64,000 bases of DNA from Callorhinus ursinus (GCF_003265705.1 NW_020312935.1:1715537-1779536), one strand, 5' to 3'. Positions 34,653-47,036 are shown, numbered from the stretch's first letter. Numbers and translations are program-made. The notes: generated by a model not told the origin, from the letters alone.

Positions 34653-34938
34653 AGGCGCCTGGGTGGCTCAGTCGGTTAAACATCTGCTTTTGGCTCAGAT
34701 CATGATCCCAGAGTCCCAGGACTGGGCCCCATATCGGGCTCCCTGCTCAGCGGGGAGCTGCTTCTCCCTCTGTCCTTCACCCCACTTGTGCTCACTTGCT
34801 CTCTCTCTCAAATAAATAAATTTTTAAAAAATCTAAAAAAAGGAAGAAGAAGAAGAAGAAGAAGGAAGAAGAAGGGAAGAAGAAGAAGGGAAGAAGAAGA
34901 AGAAGAAGAAGAAGAAGAAGAAGAAGAAGAAGAAGAAG
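34653..34938 (+). mobile_element. Can-SINE with GAA-expanded tail
   Basis: Flanked by agaggtaaacc / agaggtgaacc (34642, 34939). The A tail has become about 100 nt of GAA repeats. Confidence 0.9.
34839..34938 (+). repeat. (GAA)n microsatellite
   Basis: An almost uninterrupted purine-only tract of gaa units with a few gga/ggg breaks, inside the SINE target duplication, so it grew from the SINE tail. Confidence 0.95.
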
Positions 34939-34969
34939 AGAGGTGAACCTGGAGGGAGCTTTTGACATT

Positions 34970-35350
34970 TTAGTTAAACTTTTTATTTTAGAATAGTTTT
35001 AGAGGTACAGAAAAGATGTGAAGATAGTACAGAGAGTTCCCCATACCCTTCACCCAGTTTCCCTTGTTTTTAACTTCCTATGTTACCATGATACATTTGT
35101 AGTCACAAATAAGAAATAAACATTGGTCCATTGATATTAACTAAACTCCATACTTCATTCAGACCTCACAAGTTTTCCCACTAATATCCTTTTTTTGTTG
35201 TAGGATCCCATCCAGGATCCCATGTTACATTTAGTGGCCATGTCTCCTGAATCTAATCTAATCTGTGACAGTTTCTCAGACTCTCCTTATTTTTCATGAC
35301 CTTGGCACGATGAACATTCCTCAATTTGGGTCTGTCTGACATTTCTCTTA
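34970..35350 (-). mobile_element. Old L1-type 3' fragment, antisense
   Basis: tttagaatagttttagaggt..., catacccttcacccagtt and catccaggatcccatgtta recur in diverged form at 39930-40170, showing a shared family, most likely an old L1 (L1ME-like). Subfamily not certain. Confidence 0.6.
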
Positions 35351-35789
35351 TGGTTAGAAGGGAAGACCAATTAAACTATTATTAATGTTAAGGGCTCTAA
35401 AAGTTAAAAAGGAAATTAAACTGTCATCTGTTTGCTGATTGAAATGCCTGCTGGCCTTTTTTTTTTTTTTAATGGAGTGTAGCAAATAACGTCATCCCAT
35501 TTTGTTTTGTTCTTTGCATAACCATTAAGCCATGCCCCACTAACTCGGTCATTTTTCTTTTATGAGAACTTCATGTTCTTTCATTTGTGGATGGCAAGAA
35601 CCTCAATCCGACTCCACTTCTTAGCATTGTTAGGAAGAGTGTCATTTGTACTTACAGAGAGAGCCACTAAGTAAATAAGCCCAGATTCTTGGGAAATAAT
35701 GTGTGTTCCTCACATTCTGACGTTCAGAATAATCTAAAGTTTAAACCATGCTCCAATCCCTCAGCCTTTCTCTAGGCCACAATTACTAA
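35351..35789. other. Intergenic, nothing recognised
   Basis: Contains a T run near 35458; otherwise plain. Confidence 0.5.
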
Positions 35790-36330
35790 TTTTTTTTTAA
35801 TAATACATTACTTGTTTTCAAAAATTGAAACATAATTCATATACCACAAAAGTCATCCAAGTGTATAATTCACTGGTTTTTAGTATATTCACTAGGTTGT
35901 ACAATCATTGCTACTATTTAATTCTAGAACATTGTCATCACTCCAAAAGAAACCCCATACCTGGGCGACTGGGTGGCTCAGTTGGTTAAGCGACTGCCTT
36001 CGGCTCAGGTCATGATCCTGGGGTCCCTGGATCGAGTCCCGCATTGGGCTCCCTGCTCAGCGGGGAGTCTGCTTCTCCCTAGGACCCTCCCCCCTCTCAT
36101 GTGCTCTCTCTCTCTCTCTCTTTCTCTCTCAAATAAATAAAAATCTTAAAAAAAAAATAAAAAAGAAACCCCATACTTATTAGCAGTCTCAGCCCGATTC
36201 TCACCCCCACCCCCCACTGCTGCCCCTGCCTGGCAACCAGTATCTACATTTTATCTCTATAGCTTTGCCTATTCTGGATATTTCCTATAAATGGAATCAT
36301 ACACTATGTGATGTTCAAGAACCCTTTTTG
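35790..36330 (-). mobile_element. Old L1 3' fragment, antisense, split by a SINE
   Basis: caagtgtataattcactgg, ttgtacaatcattgctac, then after the SINE at 35961-36160, ctttgcctattctggatatt and aaatggaatcatacacta. Same class as the L1 at 1.1 kb. Confidence 0.72.
35961..36160 (+). mobile_element. Can-SINE inside L1
   Basis: Perfect 16-bp duplication aaaagaaaccccatac at 35945-35960 and 36161-36176. Confidence 0.93.
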
Positions 36331-36639
36331 GAAGTCAGAAGCTGACCACAGGTTCTTTCTCTGCTGTAACAGTGCTAGTCTCCCCTGTGAAATGGTCCCT
36401 CTGAGTGAATGCCAGAAGAAAGTCACAAATGAAGGAAAAAGAAAAGCACTCCAGTAGCCCTTCAAGATAATATTTAATGACTCATTATGCTAAATTTATT
36501 TATTTTTGTGATAGTAGTGGCCATTTCTTGAGACGACCATAAAGATAACACCTTTGTCTGATGTTCTCTTTTGAAATGAGTCCTCTGGATTGGAAAGCGA
36601 TTTTCTTATAAAATTACACACACATAACATACGATCCTA

Positions 36640-37135
36640 AGAAAAGATATCCTGTGCCTAGGAAAAGAAATAAAAACTTAGGTTCACGCAAAAACCTGTA
36701 TGTGAATGTTTACAGTGGCTTTATTCATAACTGTCAAAAACCGGGGACAGCCTAAATGTCCTTCAGTTCGTGAATGAATAAACAAATTGTGGTACATTCA
36801 CCTAAGGGAAGGCTACTCAGCAAAAAAAAAAAAAAAAAGGAATTTACAACCAAGACACACACATCAACATGAGTCAATCTCAAGTGCATTAGGCTCAGTG
36901 AAGGAAGCCAGACTTGAAAGGTTATATACAGGGTGATTTCATTTACAGGATATTCAGAGGCTGCAAACGGGGGACGGGACAGCTGCAGGTGGGAATTTTG
37001 GGAAGGTGAAGGAACTGCTCTACATCCTGACTGTTTGCTGGCTATATGACCATAAGCACTTGACAAAGACTGCAGAACTCTACATCAAAAAGAGTGCAAT
37101 TTACTGTTTATAAGTTGTACCTCAATTTTTTAAGG
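36640..37135 (+). mobile_element. Old L1 3' portion, sense
   Basis: tttacagtggctttattcat, acagcctaaatgtccttcag, gtgaatgaataaacaaattg, ttataagttgtacctcaatt. The 104-codon minus frame across it is an artefact. Confidence 0.72.
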
Positions 37136-37560
37136 AAGAATAATTGGTTACCGCCAAACAACCAACCAACCAACCAAAACCAAAAATACCTGTGCTGAGA
37201 AGGGTGCCATTGAATCTTGGTCCCATAGCTTGTCCTTCAAAGCAATTTTGCAGAAACGTATCACCTAGAGAGTGGTTTGTAGCTTCTTTCAGAAAGTGGA
37301 AGTGTCTTTTGTGAACAAAACATATTTTTTGCACACGGTGGCTGCAGTATTGGTTGTAGAATGTACAATAATATGGATCATCTCAACTTCCGTATTTATT
37401 ACTAGACCTCGACCAGTTTCTTTTCTCCTTTCACTTCTTTGCCGGGCAGATGTGCTCTATGGAGTCATGCACTTTGTATTAATATATTAGAAATCCACAA
37501 ATCTGTCGAGTACTTGTTATATGGTTGGATATTTATAATCAAAACCTTTACTAGGGTATT
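37136..37560. other. Intergenic upstream of metallothionein retrocopy
   Basis: An (ccaa)n run at about 37158-37182. No MT-type metal-response element core (TGCRCNC) cluster was noticed. Confidence 0.45.
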
Positions 37561-37663
37561 GGATATATTTAGTCTTACTAGAAAATAAACAAAAACACAA
37601 TGCCTCCAAACCACAGCCGTGTCTCTCCATGTCGCCTGCTTTGGACCTCCATCCTCGACTTGA

Positions 37664-37855
<192 letters not shown>

Positions 37856-37997
37856 TGTGGGGGAGCCTGTGCCCGAAGTAAATACAGCCACGTGTACACA
37901 CCTGCAGTTTTAAAACATTTTTCATACTACCCTGACCCATTTGCTATATTCCTGTTTCCATGAAGTACATGAGTTAAAATAAAAATTGTTGAATTTT

Positions 37998-39103
37998 ATC
38001 AAACTCAACACCCAAGAACAAATAATCCAATCAAGAAATGGGCAGAAGACATGAACAGACATTTTTCCAAAGAAGACATCCAAATGGCCAACAGACACAT
38101 GAAAAAGTGCTCAACATCACTCGGCATCAGGGAAATCCAAATCAAAACCTCAATGAGATACCACCTCACATCAGTCAGAATGGCTAAAATTAACAAGTCA
38201 GGAAACGACAGATGTCGGTGGGGATGTGGAGAAAGGGGAACCCTCCTACACTGTTGGTGGGAATGCAAGCTGGTGCAGCCACTCTGGGAAACAGTACGAA
38301 GGTTCCTCAAAAAGTTGAAAATAGAGCTACCCTGTGATCCAGCAATTGCACTACTGGGTATTTACCCCAAAGATACAAATGTAGGGATCCGAAGGGGTAC
38401 GTGTACCCCAATGTTTATAGCAGCAATGTCCACAATAGCCAAACTGTGGAAAGAGTCAAGATGTCCATTGACAGATGAATGGATAAAGAAGATGTGGTAT
38501 ATATACACAATGGAATATTATGCAGCCATCAAAAGGAATGAGATCTTACCATTTGCAACAACGTGGATGGAACTGGAGGGTGTTATGCTGAGTGAAATAA
38601 GTCAATCAGAGAAAGACATGTATCATGACCTCACTGATATGAAGAATTCTTAATCTCAGGAAACAAACTGAGGGTTGCTGGAGTAGTGGGGGGGTGGGAG
38701 GGATGGGGTGGCTGGGTGATAGACATTGGGGAGGGTATGTGCTATGGTGAGTGCTGTGAATTGTGCAAGACTGTTGAATCATAGATCTGTACCTCTGAAA
38801 CAAATAATGCAATATATGTTAAGGGGAAAAAAAAAGAAGATAGCAGGAGGGGAGAAATGAAAGGGAGTAAATCGGAGGGGGAGACGAACCATGAGAGGCG
38901 ATGGACTCTGAAAAACAAACTGAGGGTTCTAGAGGGGAAGGGGGTGGGGGGATGTGTTAGCCTGGTGATGGGTATTAAAGCGGGCATGTTCTGCGTGGAG
39001 CACTGGGTGTTATGCACAAACAATGAGTCATGGAACACTACATCCAAAACTAATGATGTAATGTATGGTGATTAACATAACAATAAAAAAATTAAAACCC
39101 TAT
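37998..39103 (+). mobile_element. 5'-truncated L1: ORF2 C-terminus and full 3' UTR
   Basis: The sequence starts inside L1 ORF2 (aactcaacacccaag...) directly after the metallothionein 3' UTR. An open frame of 200 codons at 38051-38653 matches the ORF2 C-terminus, including [31 protein letters not shown] and [13 protein letters not shown]-rich 3' UTR follows, ending gattaacataacaataaaaaaatt. The open frame indicates a fairly young insertion; reverse transcriptase and endonuclease domains are absent, so it is dead. Confidence 0.88.
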
Positions 39104-39329
39104 CCAATATCAGGAGGACATGGGCTTGGAATGGTTTTACCATGAAGAGTCTCCTGATTGGAATACGTCTGCAGGCAGGACGGAACAGACTTGAGTTGGA
39201 TGATACAAAATCCTTGTCCTCACTGCCATCACACTGGAACACGCAAACCTCCGTGGAATTGTTAGCCCCTGGAGCCTATTCTCTGCGTTCCACAACTAGA
39301 GAGATCTCAGACTTTACATTCCTCCTCCA

Positions 39330-39520
39330 AACCTTTGGATAGCTTCTCATTCTACTTGGAAGAAAATCCAAACTTTTCATAAGTCCCCACATGACCTGGC
39401 CCCTATCAACTGCCTAGACATCACATCCTACCATACACCCCTCATACTCCACACTTGACCACACTGGACTTTTGGGTCCTTGAACGACGAGCCAAACTCA
39501 TCTCCACTTGAAGACCACTG
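39330..39520 (+). mobile_element. L2-like fragment
   Basis: cccacatgacctggccccta and tactccacacttgaccacac match the usual L2 text. Short and diverged. Confidence 0.5.
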
Positions 39521-39544
39521 ACCCAGATAGATTAGGATCATAGT

Positions 39545-39750
39545 TCCATGCCTTTCCAACTACTTAAATTGGGCAAATTACTTAGTTCTGTGCCTCAGTT
39601 TCTCATTGGTAAATATGAGAATAATAATAATAATAATACCAATGTCACAGGGTGGTGGTGATATCTGGGAAATGAACATACATGAAGCACTTTAAACAAT
39701 ACTGAACATGTAAATGTTCAATAAATGTTAGCTATTATTATTTCTGGTTC
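39545..39750 (+). repeat. MIR with (AAT)n
   Basis: gggcaaattacttagttctg, gcctcagtttctcattggta, then ataataataataat and aatgttcaataaatgttagc. Confidence 0.7.
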
Positions 39751-39929
39751 TGGAAACTCTTGTCTTTTGTACCCTTTGTTCCTATTATCCAGAACGGTTT
39801 GCATGCATGAGCATGGCTAACTGGGCAAAATATCTTACAGAGAAACTATGTCCAAACAAGTCAGTTATTTCTTGGTAAACAGAGTGGTTTCAAGTACACT
39901 AATAACATTGTTCTGGTTAAACTTTTCCC

Positions 39930-40170
39930 TTGGGGATAATATTAGATAATATTAGATATACAGAAAAGTTGTAAAGATAATACAGAGATTTTCTGTATAC
40001 CCTTCACCCAGCTTCTACTAACATTAATATAACCACAGTATAATTATAGAGACTAAGATATTAATATTGGTTCAGTACCTACCTAGACTACAGATTTCAT
40101 TCATACTTCACCACTTTCTCCACTAATATCTTATTTCTGTTCAAGAAGCCCATCCAGGATACTACACTGT
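39930..40170 (-). mobile_element. Old L1-type 3' fragment, antisense
   Basis: Diverged relative of the 34970-35350 element (tacccttcacccagcttc, cccatccaggatactac). Confidence 0.55.
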
Positions 40171-40689
40171 ATCTACCACTAATAATATTTTAAATGATGA
40201 TTTTATTAAATAATCTGGCTTTTGACTTCTAAAATATGTGAGTGTAAAGATACAGGGGTATATTTAAATTGCAAACTTATACCATATGCAAGTTGCAGAC
40301 CTTACCAAGTTCTCTGTGATCCTCCCTGCCTTAATTTTTTCCTTATCACTGATTCTATCTAACATGCTCTCACATTACATCAGATCTGAGGTTCCATCGA
40401 TTGAAATGTGTATCATCGTTTTATATACAAAAGAAAAAAACGCTAGCAATTACAATTGCAAAATGCCAACAGCTGTAAGATATATCTCAATTTCTGAGAT
40501 ATTAACACATGAAAAACTGTGTGTCTTAAAATCTATAAAACATGGTATGCATTTTACAGGTTCTATTTATTGTCTGTTTGCTTCATTAGAATGATGATTC
40601 CATGACAGCAGGATTTTTGTCTGTTTCCCACTCAACGTATCCCTGGTGTCTAGCACACAGTGCTCAAAAAACATTTGTTAAATGAACAA
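40171..40689. other. Intergenic, nothing recognised
   Basis: AT-rich; the 102-codon frame at 40286-40594 has no domain. Confidence 0.5.
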
Positions 40690-40790
40690 ATGAATAATAA
40701 TATAATACCAGCTAATATTTACTGAGCATTGTGTCAGGCATCATTCCAAGCTCTTTATTTGTATTAACTCTTCTGATTGTGTTGGATATT
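40690..40790 (+). repeat. MIR fragment
   Basis: taatatttactgagcattgtg and caagctctttatttgtatta. Confidence 0.55.
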
Positions 40791-40903
40791 TTATCAGAAA
40801 GGAAATTTATCATAAATAAGCAATAACCAGACAGTAGTACTTTTCAATACCTAGCCAACCCAGAACATAAAATTAAGCAACTGAAAGAAAAAGAGATTAT
40901 CTA

Positions 40904-41077
40904 GGGGCACCTGGGTGTCTCAGATGGTTAAGTGTCTGCCTTTGGCTCAGGTCATGATCCCAGGGTCCTGGGATCGAGTCCCGCATCAGGCTCCCTGCTG
41001 CTTGGGGGCCTGCTTCTCCCTCTGCCTCTCTCTCTCTGTTTCTCATGAATAAATAAATAAAATCTTTAAAAAGAAAA
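40904..41077 (+). mobile_element. Can-SINE
   Basis: Flanked by agattatcta copies; CT block shortened. Confidence 0.9.
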
Positions 41078-41139
41078 AAAAGATTATCTAAATATCTTCT
41101 TTAACAATGAACTGAAAATTAAAAAATAAAAATTTTATT

Positions 41140-41395
41140 CATTAACAAATACTGATCAAGCACCTCTCTATTCTTGGCACTTCTGCAAGTTCTAAATACT
41201 TTACAAATGTTAACTCCTCTAATCCTCACAACAACAGGAGACAGGTAGTATTACAAGGCACAGAACCCAGGCACAGAAAGGTTAAGGAACTCGCCAAAGG
41301 TCACACAGCAACTAAATGGCAGAGTCAAAACTTAGGCCAACGCAGCCTACTCTAGCATTAGCATTCTTAGCCACCAGGCTATACTGCCTCATAGC
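41140..41395 (+). repeat. MIR
   Basis: cagaaaggttaaggaactcg and ccaaaggtcacacagcaact are highly typical of MIR. Confidence 0.78.
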
Positions 41396-42549
41396 CACTA
41401 AAACATCCTACCCTGTGTTCATGGCACTTAAGTGACAGTTAAAAAATCAATAAAGCAATAAAAATCATTAACTTTTGTGACCACCCCCTTAGCCCCTTAG
41501 CCCCTGGTTAATTAGGCCATTCAGTTTGCTGGCCAATTATCAAATGACGAAAGGAAGGCAGAGCCAATCTGCTCTGGTTGGCTTTTGTTCTATTGACATT
41601 TGCTGAGTGCCCTTGATGTGACAAGCACTGTGATAGGCACTGGGGAGAGATACACCAAGAGGTTTGTAGACAGATGATCACCACCATGGAAGCCTGTAGA
41701 AGATTCAGGATGCTCCCCCCAGAGGAGCCGTGAAGGTTTTGTTGACCCTTGTATGGAAACCTGAAAAAGGAGTCAGTTTGCCAAGCAGACAGGCAAAGGA
41801 AGCCTGGACTCACTGCCCTGCAAACCTCCTGCCCTCCAGACCTGAGGCCAGGTGGATTCCTTCCCTTCTCTTTACAAACTGATTTTCAGTCCCCTAGAAC
41901 ATGAGAGCAGCTCTGGTTCCCTATCTCTCTGCCAGAGCAAATATTGAGAAATGTCCAGCTCAGTGACTTCAGTGTTGCACCTTATTGCGTGTGTCACAAA
42001 ATGGATCCATTCCCCCACCCCCGGCTGCCCAAATGACAATCATGGGGCTGAGGCAAGACAAGTCCCAGTAAATCAGAGTGGGGAACAATGAGGGGCTGCC
42101 GAGGAATGCAGACGGTGAGAAAAGAACAGAAAGGGTGACCAGAGAACGATCCTGCAGTTTCCTGCACACCAGGGCGCAGGAAGTGCAGAGATGGTGATGG
42201 AATATTGCTTGATGTCAGATCAATAATCCATCCCTGTAAGATATGTGAATGCCATCTGTCTCCCAGGAACCCCTGTCTCCTTTCTTTAAAAATAAATAAA
42301 ATAATAGTTACAAGCACACACAAGAACATACATCAGCGTTTCTCAAGAGATTTTGTATATGACCAATCTATCAAAGTGGCCAATAAATTTGCTTACAAAA
42401 GTTAGATTTTTACGGCTCTATTGATTTTTTTAACTACCATTAAGTTCCCACTTAGATGTCAGTGAGCCCTAACATGAGAATTATTAACTGCAATGCTTAA
42501 AGTGTCTTGCGAATATTTGATCAATGTGTTCCTGGCTTGTGCTTGTGCC
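41396..42549. other. Intergenic, mostly unique
   Basis: tgctgagtgcccttgatgtg near 41600 is ancient-repeat-like. The rest, including 41800-42200, has no supported feature. Confidence 0.5.
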
Positions 42550-42567
42550 AAAGTGTGGACTCTGGGA

Positions 42568-42758
42568 CGCCTGGGTGGCTCAGTTGGTTAAGCGATTGCC
42601 TTTGGCTCAGGTCATGATCCTGGAGTCCTGGGATGGAGTCCCGCATCGGGCTCCCTGCTCGGCAGGGAGTCTGCTTCTCCCTCTGACCCTCCCCCCTCTC
42701 ATGCTCTCTCTCTCTCTCATTCTCTCTCTCAAGTAAATAAATAAAATCTTTAAAAAGA
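42568..42758 (+). mobile_element. Can-SINE, young subfamily
   Basis: Perfect 18-bp duplication aaagtgtggactctggga at 42550-42567 and 42759-42776. Confidence 0.93.
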
Positions 42759-43047
42759 AAAGTGTGGACTCTGGGAAAGTGTATATATCTCTAGTTCTTT
42801 TCATGTTTGTGCATTTCTGAAGGCAGGGGCCATATCTGTTTAACTTGTTTTATACAGTGCTAGGTCCATGCACAAGGGAATACTTAGTTCAATTTAATCA
42901 AGAGGGAGATGCTTATTTCCAAGAAGGGGTTAAAGTAAGAGAACATTCACACATCTCAATTTTTAAAAGAAACTCATAAAACATATATAATTTACAGAGT
43001 GCCAAATAAAACAGACCAAAATATACATCCTAACTAATAAAAATGAC

Positions 43048-43250
43048 GGGGTGCCTGGGTGGCTCAGTAGGTGAAGCGTCTGCCTTCAGCCCAGGTTATG
43101 ATCCCAGGGTCCTGGGATCGAGCCCCGAGTCGGGCTCCTTGCTCACCGGGGAGCCTGCTTCTCCCGCTCCTTCCTGCTCGTGTTCTCTCGCTATCTCTGT
43201 CACACTGTCTCTCTCTCTCTCAAAAAAATAAATATTTTTAAAAATAATAA
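43048..43250 (+). mobile_element. Can-SINE
   Basis: Perfect 13-bp duplication taataaaaatgac at 43035-43047 and 43251-43263. Confidence 0.92.
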
Positions 43251-43568
43251 TAATAAAAATGACAATTTGGGCAAACTCATATATTTTGGCTTGTTGGCAC
43301 TGAGTGACAATTCTCACCTGGGGACAATGACGGGGGTCTCAGGTTGGCAGGGTCAGAAGAAAATTGCAGCACAGCCGGAGAGCTTCAGCTTCCAACTGTT
43401 CTGCTCCACACATCTTCAAGCCATGTCTATCAATGATTGTTTTCTCTCTTTAAAAAAAGAAAAAAAATGTTCACGGTCATGCTTCCCCTCTTGTGCACAA
43501 CATAGGAGGATTCAGGTGCAAAGGTATACAAGAGAAAATAAACTAAACTAACACATAGAACTTATTAT

Positions 43569-43747
43569 TTTAAAGATTTATTTATTTTAGAGATTGAGAG
43601 AGCGTGAGTGGGGGGAGGGGGAGAGGGAGAGAGGGAATCACAAGCGGGCTCTGCACTGACTCAAGGCTCCATCTCACGACCCTGATTCACGACCTGAGCC
43701 AAAATAAAGAGTCAGGCGCTCAATGGACCAAGTCAGCCGAGCACCCC
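43569..43747 (-). mobile_element. Can-SINE, old subtype
   Basis: Reversed diverged element; agaacttattat on both sides. Confidence 0.82.
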
Positions 43748-43759
43748 TATAGAGAACTT

Positions 43760-43850
43760 ATTATATGTCAGTCTGAATTCTAGGTGTTTCATATATATTA
43801 ACTCATTTAATTCTTACAACCACCCTGTGAGTTCAGTTCTGTAAAGTTTT
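43760..43850 (+). repeat. MIR fragment
   Basis: ttattatatgtcagtctgaa and taattcttacaaccaccctg. Confidence 0.55.
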
Positions 43851-44579
43851 AAATTAGATGTTGGATTTGAAACAAGCCATCAACTCAAAAGAGAGATCTT
43901 TTGAGAGGACTCTAGAATGAAGAGGCCCAGGACACAAGGGGCAGGGTCCCTGGGACTGGTTTGCAAGAAGAGTTGCCCTCACCACACATGGTGTCACAGG
44001 ACCATTGCCTTCAGGCTGTGATCATTTCCAGCCTTTTTGGAGTTGCAACACCCAACATGTTACGGTTAGTTATTTGATTTTGTGACACTGCCCGTTACTC
44101 TCCACCTCCCCAAAGCTTCCCTCTCCCCCAGCCCCAGCCCAAAGGAACTGCCAAACATGGGCTTACATTTAAAAGTTAATTAGGTCTTGCAAATTGTGTC
44201 ATACCCTAAGATAATTCTATCCCCTTTGTCAAGGATATAAACAAAAGCAGATGGCCACTGGGCATAGAAATGGATGGAGGAGAGAATACTTTGGACCACC
44301 CAAAGGACCATCTTTAGGAAATTATAAATTATTATTTTTTAATACCACCTTACACTATTTTAAAGCACTTTCACAATAGGAAGTACATAAATTTGGATGT
44401 CAAAGTTACTGGAAAAAAATATAAAACACTAACGTTATTTGGAATAAAGTGTTATAGATATATGGGTGGTTTTTTATGGGTGATTTAATTTCTTCTCTAC
44501 ATCCTTCTCTATTTCAAGTATTTCTACTATAGTAAGTGCTGCTAATAATCCAAAATAATAATATTGGCTTAATTAATTT
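43851..44579. other. Intergenic, nothing recognised
   Basis: Unique-looking sequence. Confidence 0.5.
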
Positions 44580-44778
44580 ATTTTTAAAGATTTTTCATTT
44601 ATTTATTTGACAGAGAGAGAGAGAGCAAGAGCCCAAGCAGTGGGGGAGCGACAGAGGGAGAGGGAAAAGCTGGCTCCCCAGTGAGCAGGGAGCCCAACAC
44701 GGGGCTCACTCCCAGGGTCCTGAGATCATGACCTGAGCTGAAGGCAGTCACTTAACCACTGAGCCACCCAAGCACTCC
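44580..44778 (-). mobile_element. Can-SINE
   Basis: Reversed element; flanks share aataatattg(g/a)ct. Confidence 0.87.
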
Positions 44779-45689
44779 AATAATATTGACTTTAAAAGAT
44801 GAAGTTTATTCCTCCAGTCAACAAAGGTTTACTGAGCACTTACATGCCAGGCACTGTCACAGCAGTAAAAAAACAACAGCTCCTGTGGGGCTTCCGTTTG
44901 GGGGAGGGGATCATTAGCACAGATCACTTGTTCGTCTGTGTAAAAGTTTACTTTGAGCAGATTTTTTGGGGTAGGTGATATAAGGGGAGAGGGGGTCACA
45001 TGTGCCCCCCAAGAAGGAAATCATGCTGAATGGAGAAGTCAGAAGGTGGTGAGCAACACCCTTTGTCTGTGTCCAGATTTTACTGGAAACTGGTTCTTGA
45101 AGTCAGAGCTCCACCCTCCCTGGTCCCAGGCTGCCTCTTGTACTCAACTGCCTTCCTGGGGACATTGTGAAACCAGAGCTGGGAATCACCCATACGTGGG
45201 TGCTACTGGTCAAGGTGGTGCTAAGAACAGGACAGGGCATTCTGCTGACGTCAGTGTGCAGAAAGCCAACAGCTGATGCAGGTGTCATTCCTGGGCAGGC
45301 CAGTGGGTTCCCTCTGAGTCACCTTTGAAGGCAACTGGTTGGACATTTAGTGAGATGAAAAGATTGAAGGAACCTGTTTTTGTTATTGCACGTGTGTTAC
45401 TACTGATGTCCTAAGATTCTGAGAACTGCTAGTGTTTGCTAGCGTCCCACAGACTTTTTCACTGAACACTATAATGGAAATGATGATGCTTAGAGGGCAG
45501 AGGGCATTACCAAGAGTGCAAAGCCCTGCAGAGGCCCAGAACAGAGACAGATAATTACCCAGGACTTTGATTTGCTAGGGCCATGTTTCAGACATGGATC
45601 ACCAGAGTGGCCCTTCGAGAAAACAAAGTGGTAAGACACATCGCGACACAAAAATATCCGTATTTCCTGGAGGGAAAAATGAAACAAGA
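44779..45689. other. Intergenic, mostly unique, possible enhancer
   Basis: An L2/MIR-like fragment at about 44815-44900 (actgagcacttacatgccag) precedes a non-repeat block with CRE and AP-1 sites at 45.25-45.32 kb. Confidence 0.45.
45246..45253. promoter_or_regulatory. Full palindromic CRE TGACGTCA
   Basis: Context TGCTGACGTCAGTG is also close to a MAF recognition element. An AP-1 site TGAGTCA lies about 65 nt on at 45315-45321. No repeat was recognised here. Confidence 0.4.
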
Positions 45690-45908
45690 CAAAACCAGAG
45701 AGGGAGACAAACCATTAGAGACTCTTAATCTCAGGAAACAAATTGAGGGTTGCTGTAGTGGGGGGTGGGGTGGGAGGGATGGGGTGGCTGGGTGATGGAC
45801 ATTGGGGAGGGTATATGCTATGGTAAGTGCTGTGAATTATGTAAGACTGATGAATCACAGAACTGTACCCCTGAAAAAAATAACACATTATATGTTAATT
45901 AAAAAAGT
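45690..45908 (+). mobile_element. L1 3' UTR fragment
   Basis: The sequence matches the 3' UTR of the L1 at 38.65-38.82 kb over most of its length (aatctcaggaaacaaa..., tggggtggctgggtgatgg..., ending ttatatgttaattaaaaaa). No coding part is present. Older L1-like sequence continues to about 46130. Confidence 0.8.
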
Positions 45909-46130
45909 CTGTATTCCCTGACCCCAGAAATCCCACTCCTGAGAATTTATCCTAAAAAAGTAAACTATTTCTGCATTAGCTATAATATTGTAGCACTGAA
46001 AACATCCTAAGTGCCACAGTTGGGGAACAGCTAAATAAACTATAATAACATCACTCATTTAACGAATACACATTATAATAACTAGTATAATCACAATTGT
46101 AAAGGTATATATTACATCATAGAAAAGTGT

Positions 46131-46545
46131 CTGTATTAGTTTGCTAGTGCTGCTATGACAAAGGACCCCAAACTGGGTGGTTTAAACAACAGAAATTTAT
46201 TGTCTCACATTTCTGGAAGCTAGAAGTGCAAGATCAAGGTGTTGGTAGGATTGGTTCCTTCTACGGGCTGTGAGGGAAGAGTCGGCTCCAGGCCCCTCTC
46301 CTGGGCTTGCCAAGGACTGTCCTCTCCCTGTCTCTTCACATGCTCTTCCCTCTATGCATGTCTATCTCTTTAAATATCCCCCCCCTTTTTTTTATAAGGA
46401 CACCAGTCATATTGGATTAGGGGCCCACTCTAATGACATCATTTAACTTGATGACCTCTGTAAAGACTCCGTCTCCAAATAAGGTCACAGTGTGAGGTAC
46501 CAGAGGTTAGGACTTCCATATATCTTCTTCATTCCTCCCCAGAAA
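46131..46545 (+). mobile_element. Old solo LTR, MLT1-like (ERVL-MaLR class)
   Basis: It starts tgtattagtttgctagtgct and includes gggtggtttaaacaacagaa, aggacaccagtcatattgga and atgacctctgtaaagactcc, all typical of MaLR LTRs. No internal genes accompany it. Subfamily is from memory and unchecked. Confidence 0.65.
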
Positions 46546-46574
46546 GACCTAACAGTGTTTTACGACATAACGGT

Positions 46575-46850
46575 GTTTTATGAAATAATGCTAAGAGAAA
46601 TGGTAACAAGAGCAAATTCTCACTTGACATTTTCTGTGTCTCGGGTAGTGTTACGAACACTTTAAAAATGTTGACTCATTCAATCTTCACAGCACCCCTA
46701 TGAGGTATTAGTATCCTCCCGTTGCCACTGAGGAAATTGAGGCATGGCAACGCTAAGTCATTGTCTCAAGGTCACGTAGCTGGTAAGGGGTGGAATCAGG
46801 CTTTGAATCCAGGCAATTTGGCTCCACACACCAAACTTAACTTCCTCATC
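46575..46850 (+). repeat. MIR
   Basis: cactgaggaaattgaggcat and caaggtcacgtagctggtaa. Confidence 0.75.
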
Positions 46851-47036
46851 ATATTGCAAAATGGTATGTGTTATATTTACAACATTATTAAAATATGAAA
46901 AAAATATATTCATTTCTGCAGAGTTTTAATAGAATATGCAAAAATGAAAGTAGTTTATAATTATGAGGGGTTATTTTTTATGATGTTACGTTACTTTTAC
47001 AAATAATACATACACATGCATTTAATAGACTTTTCT

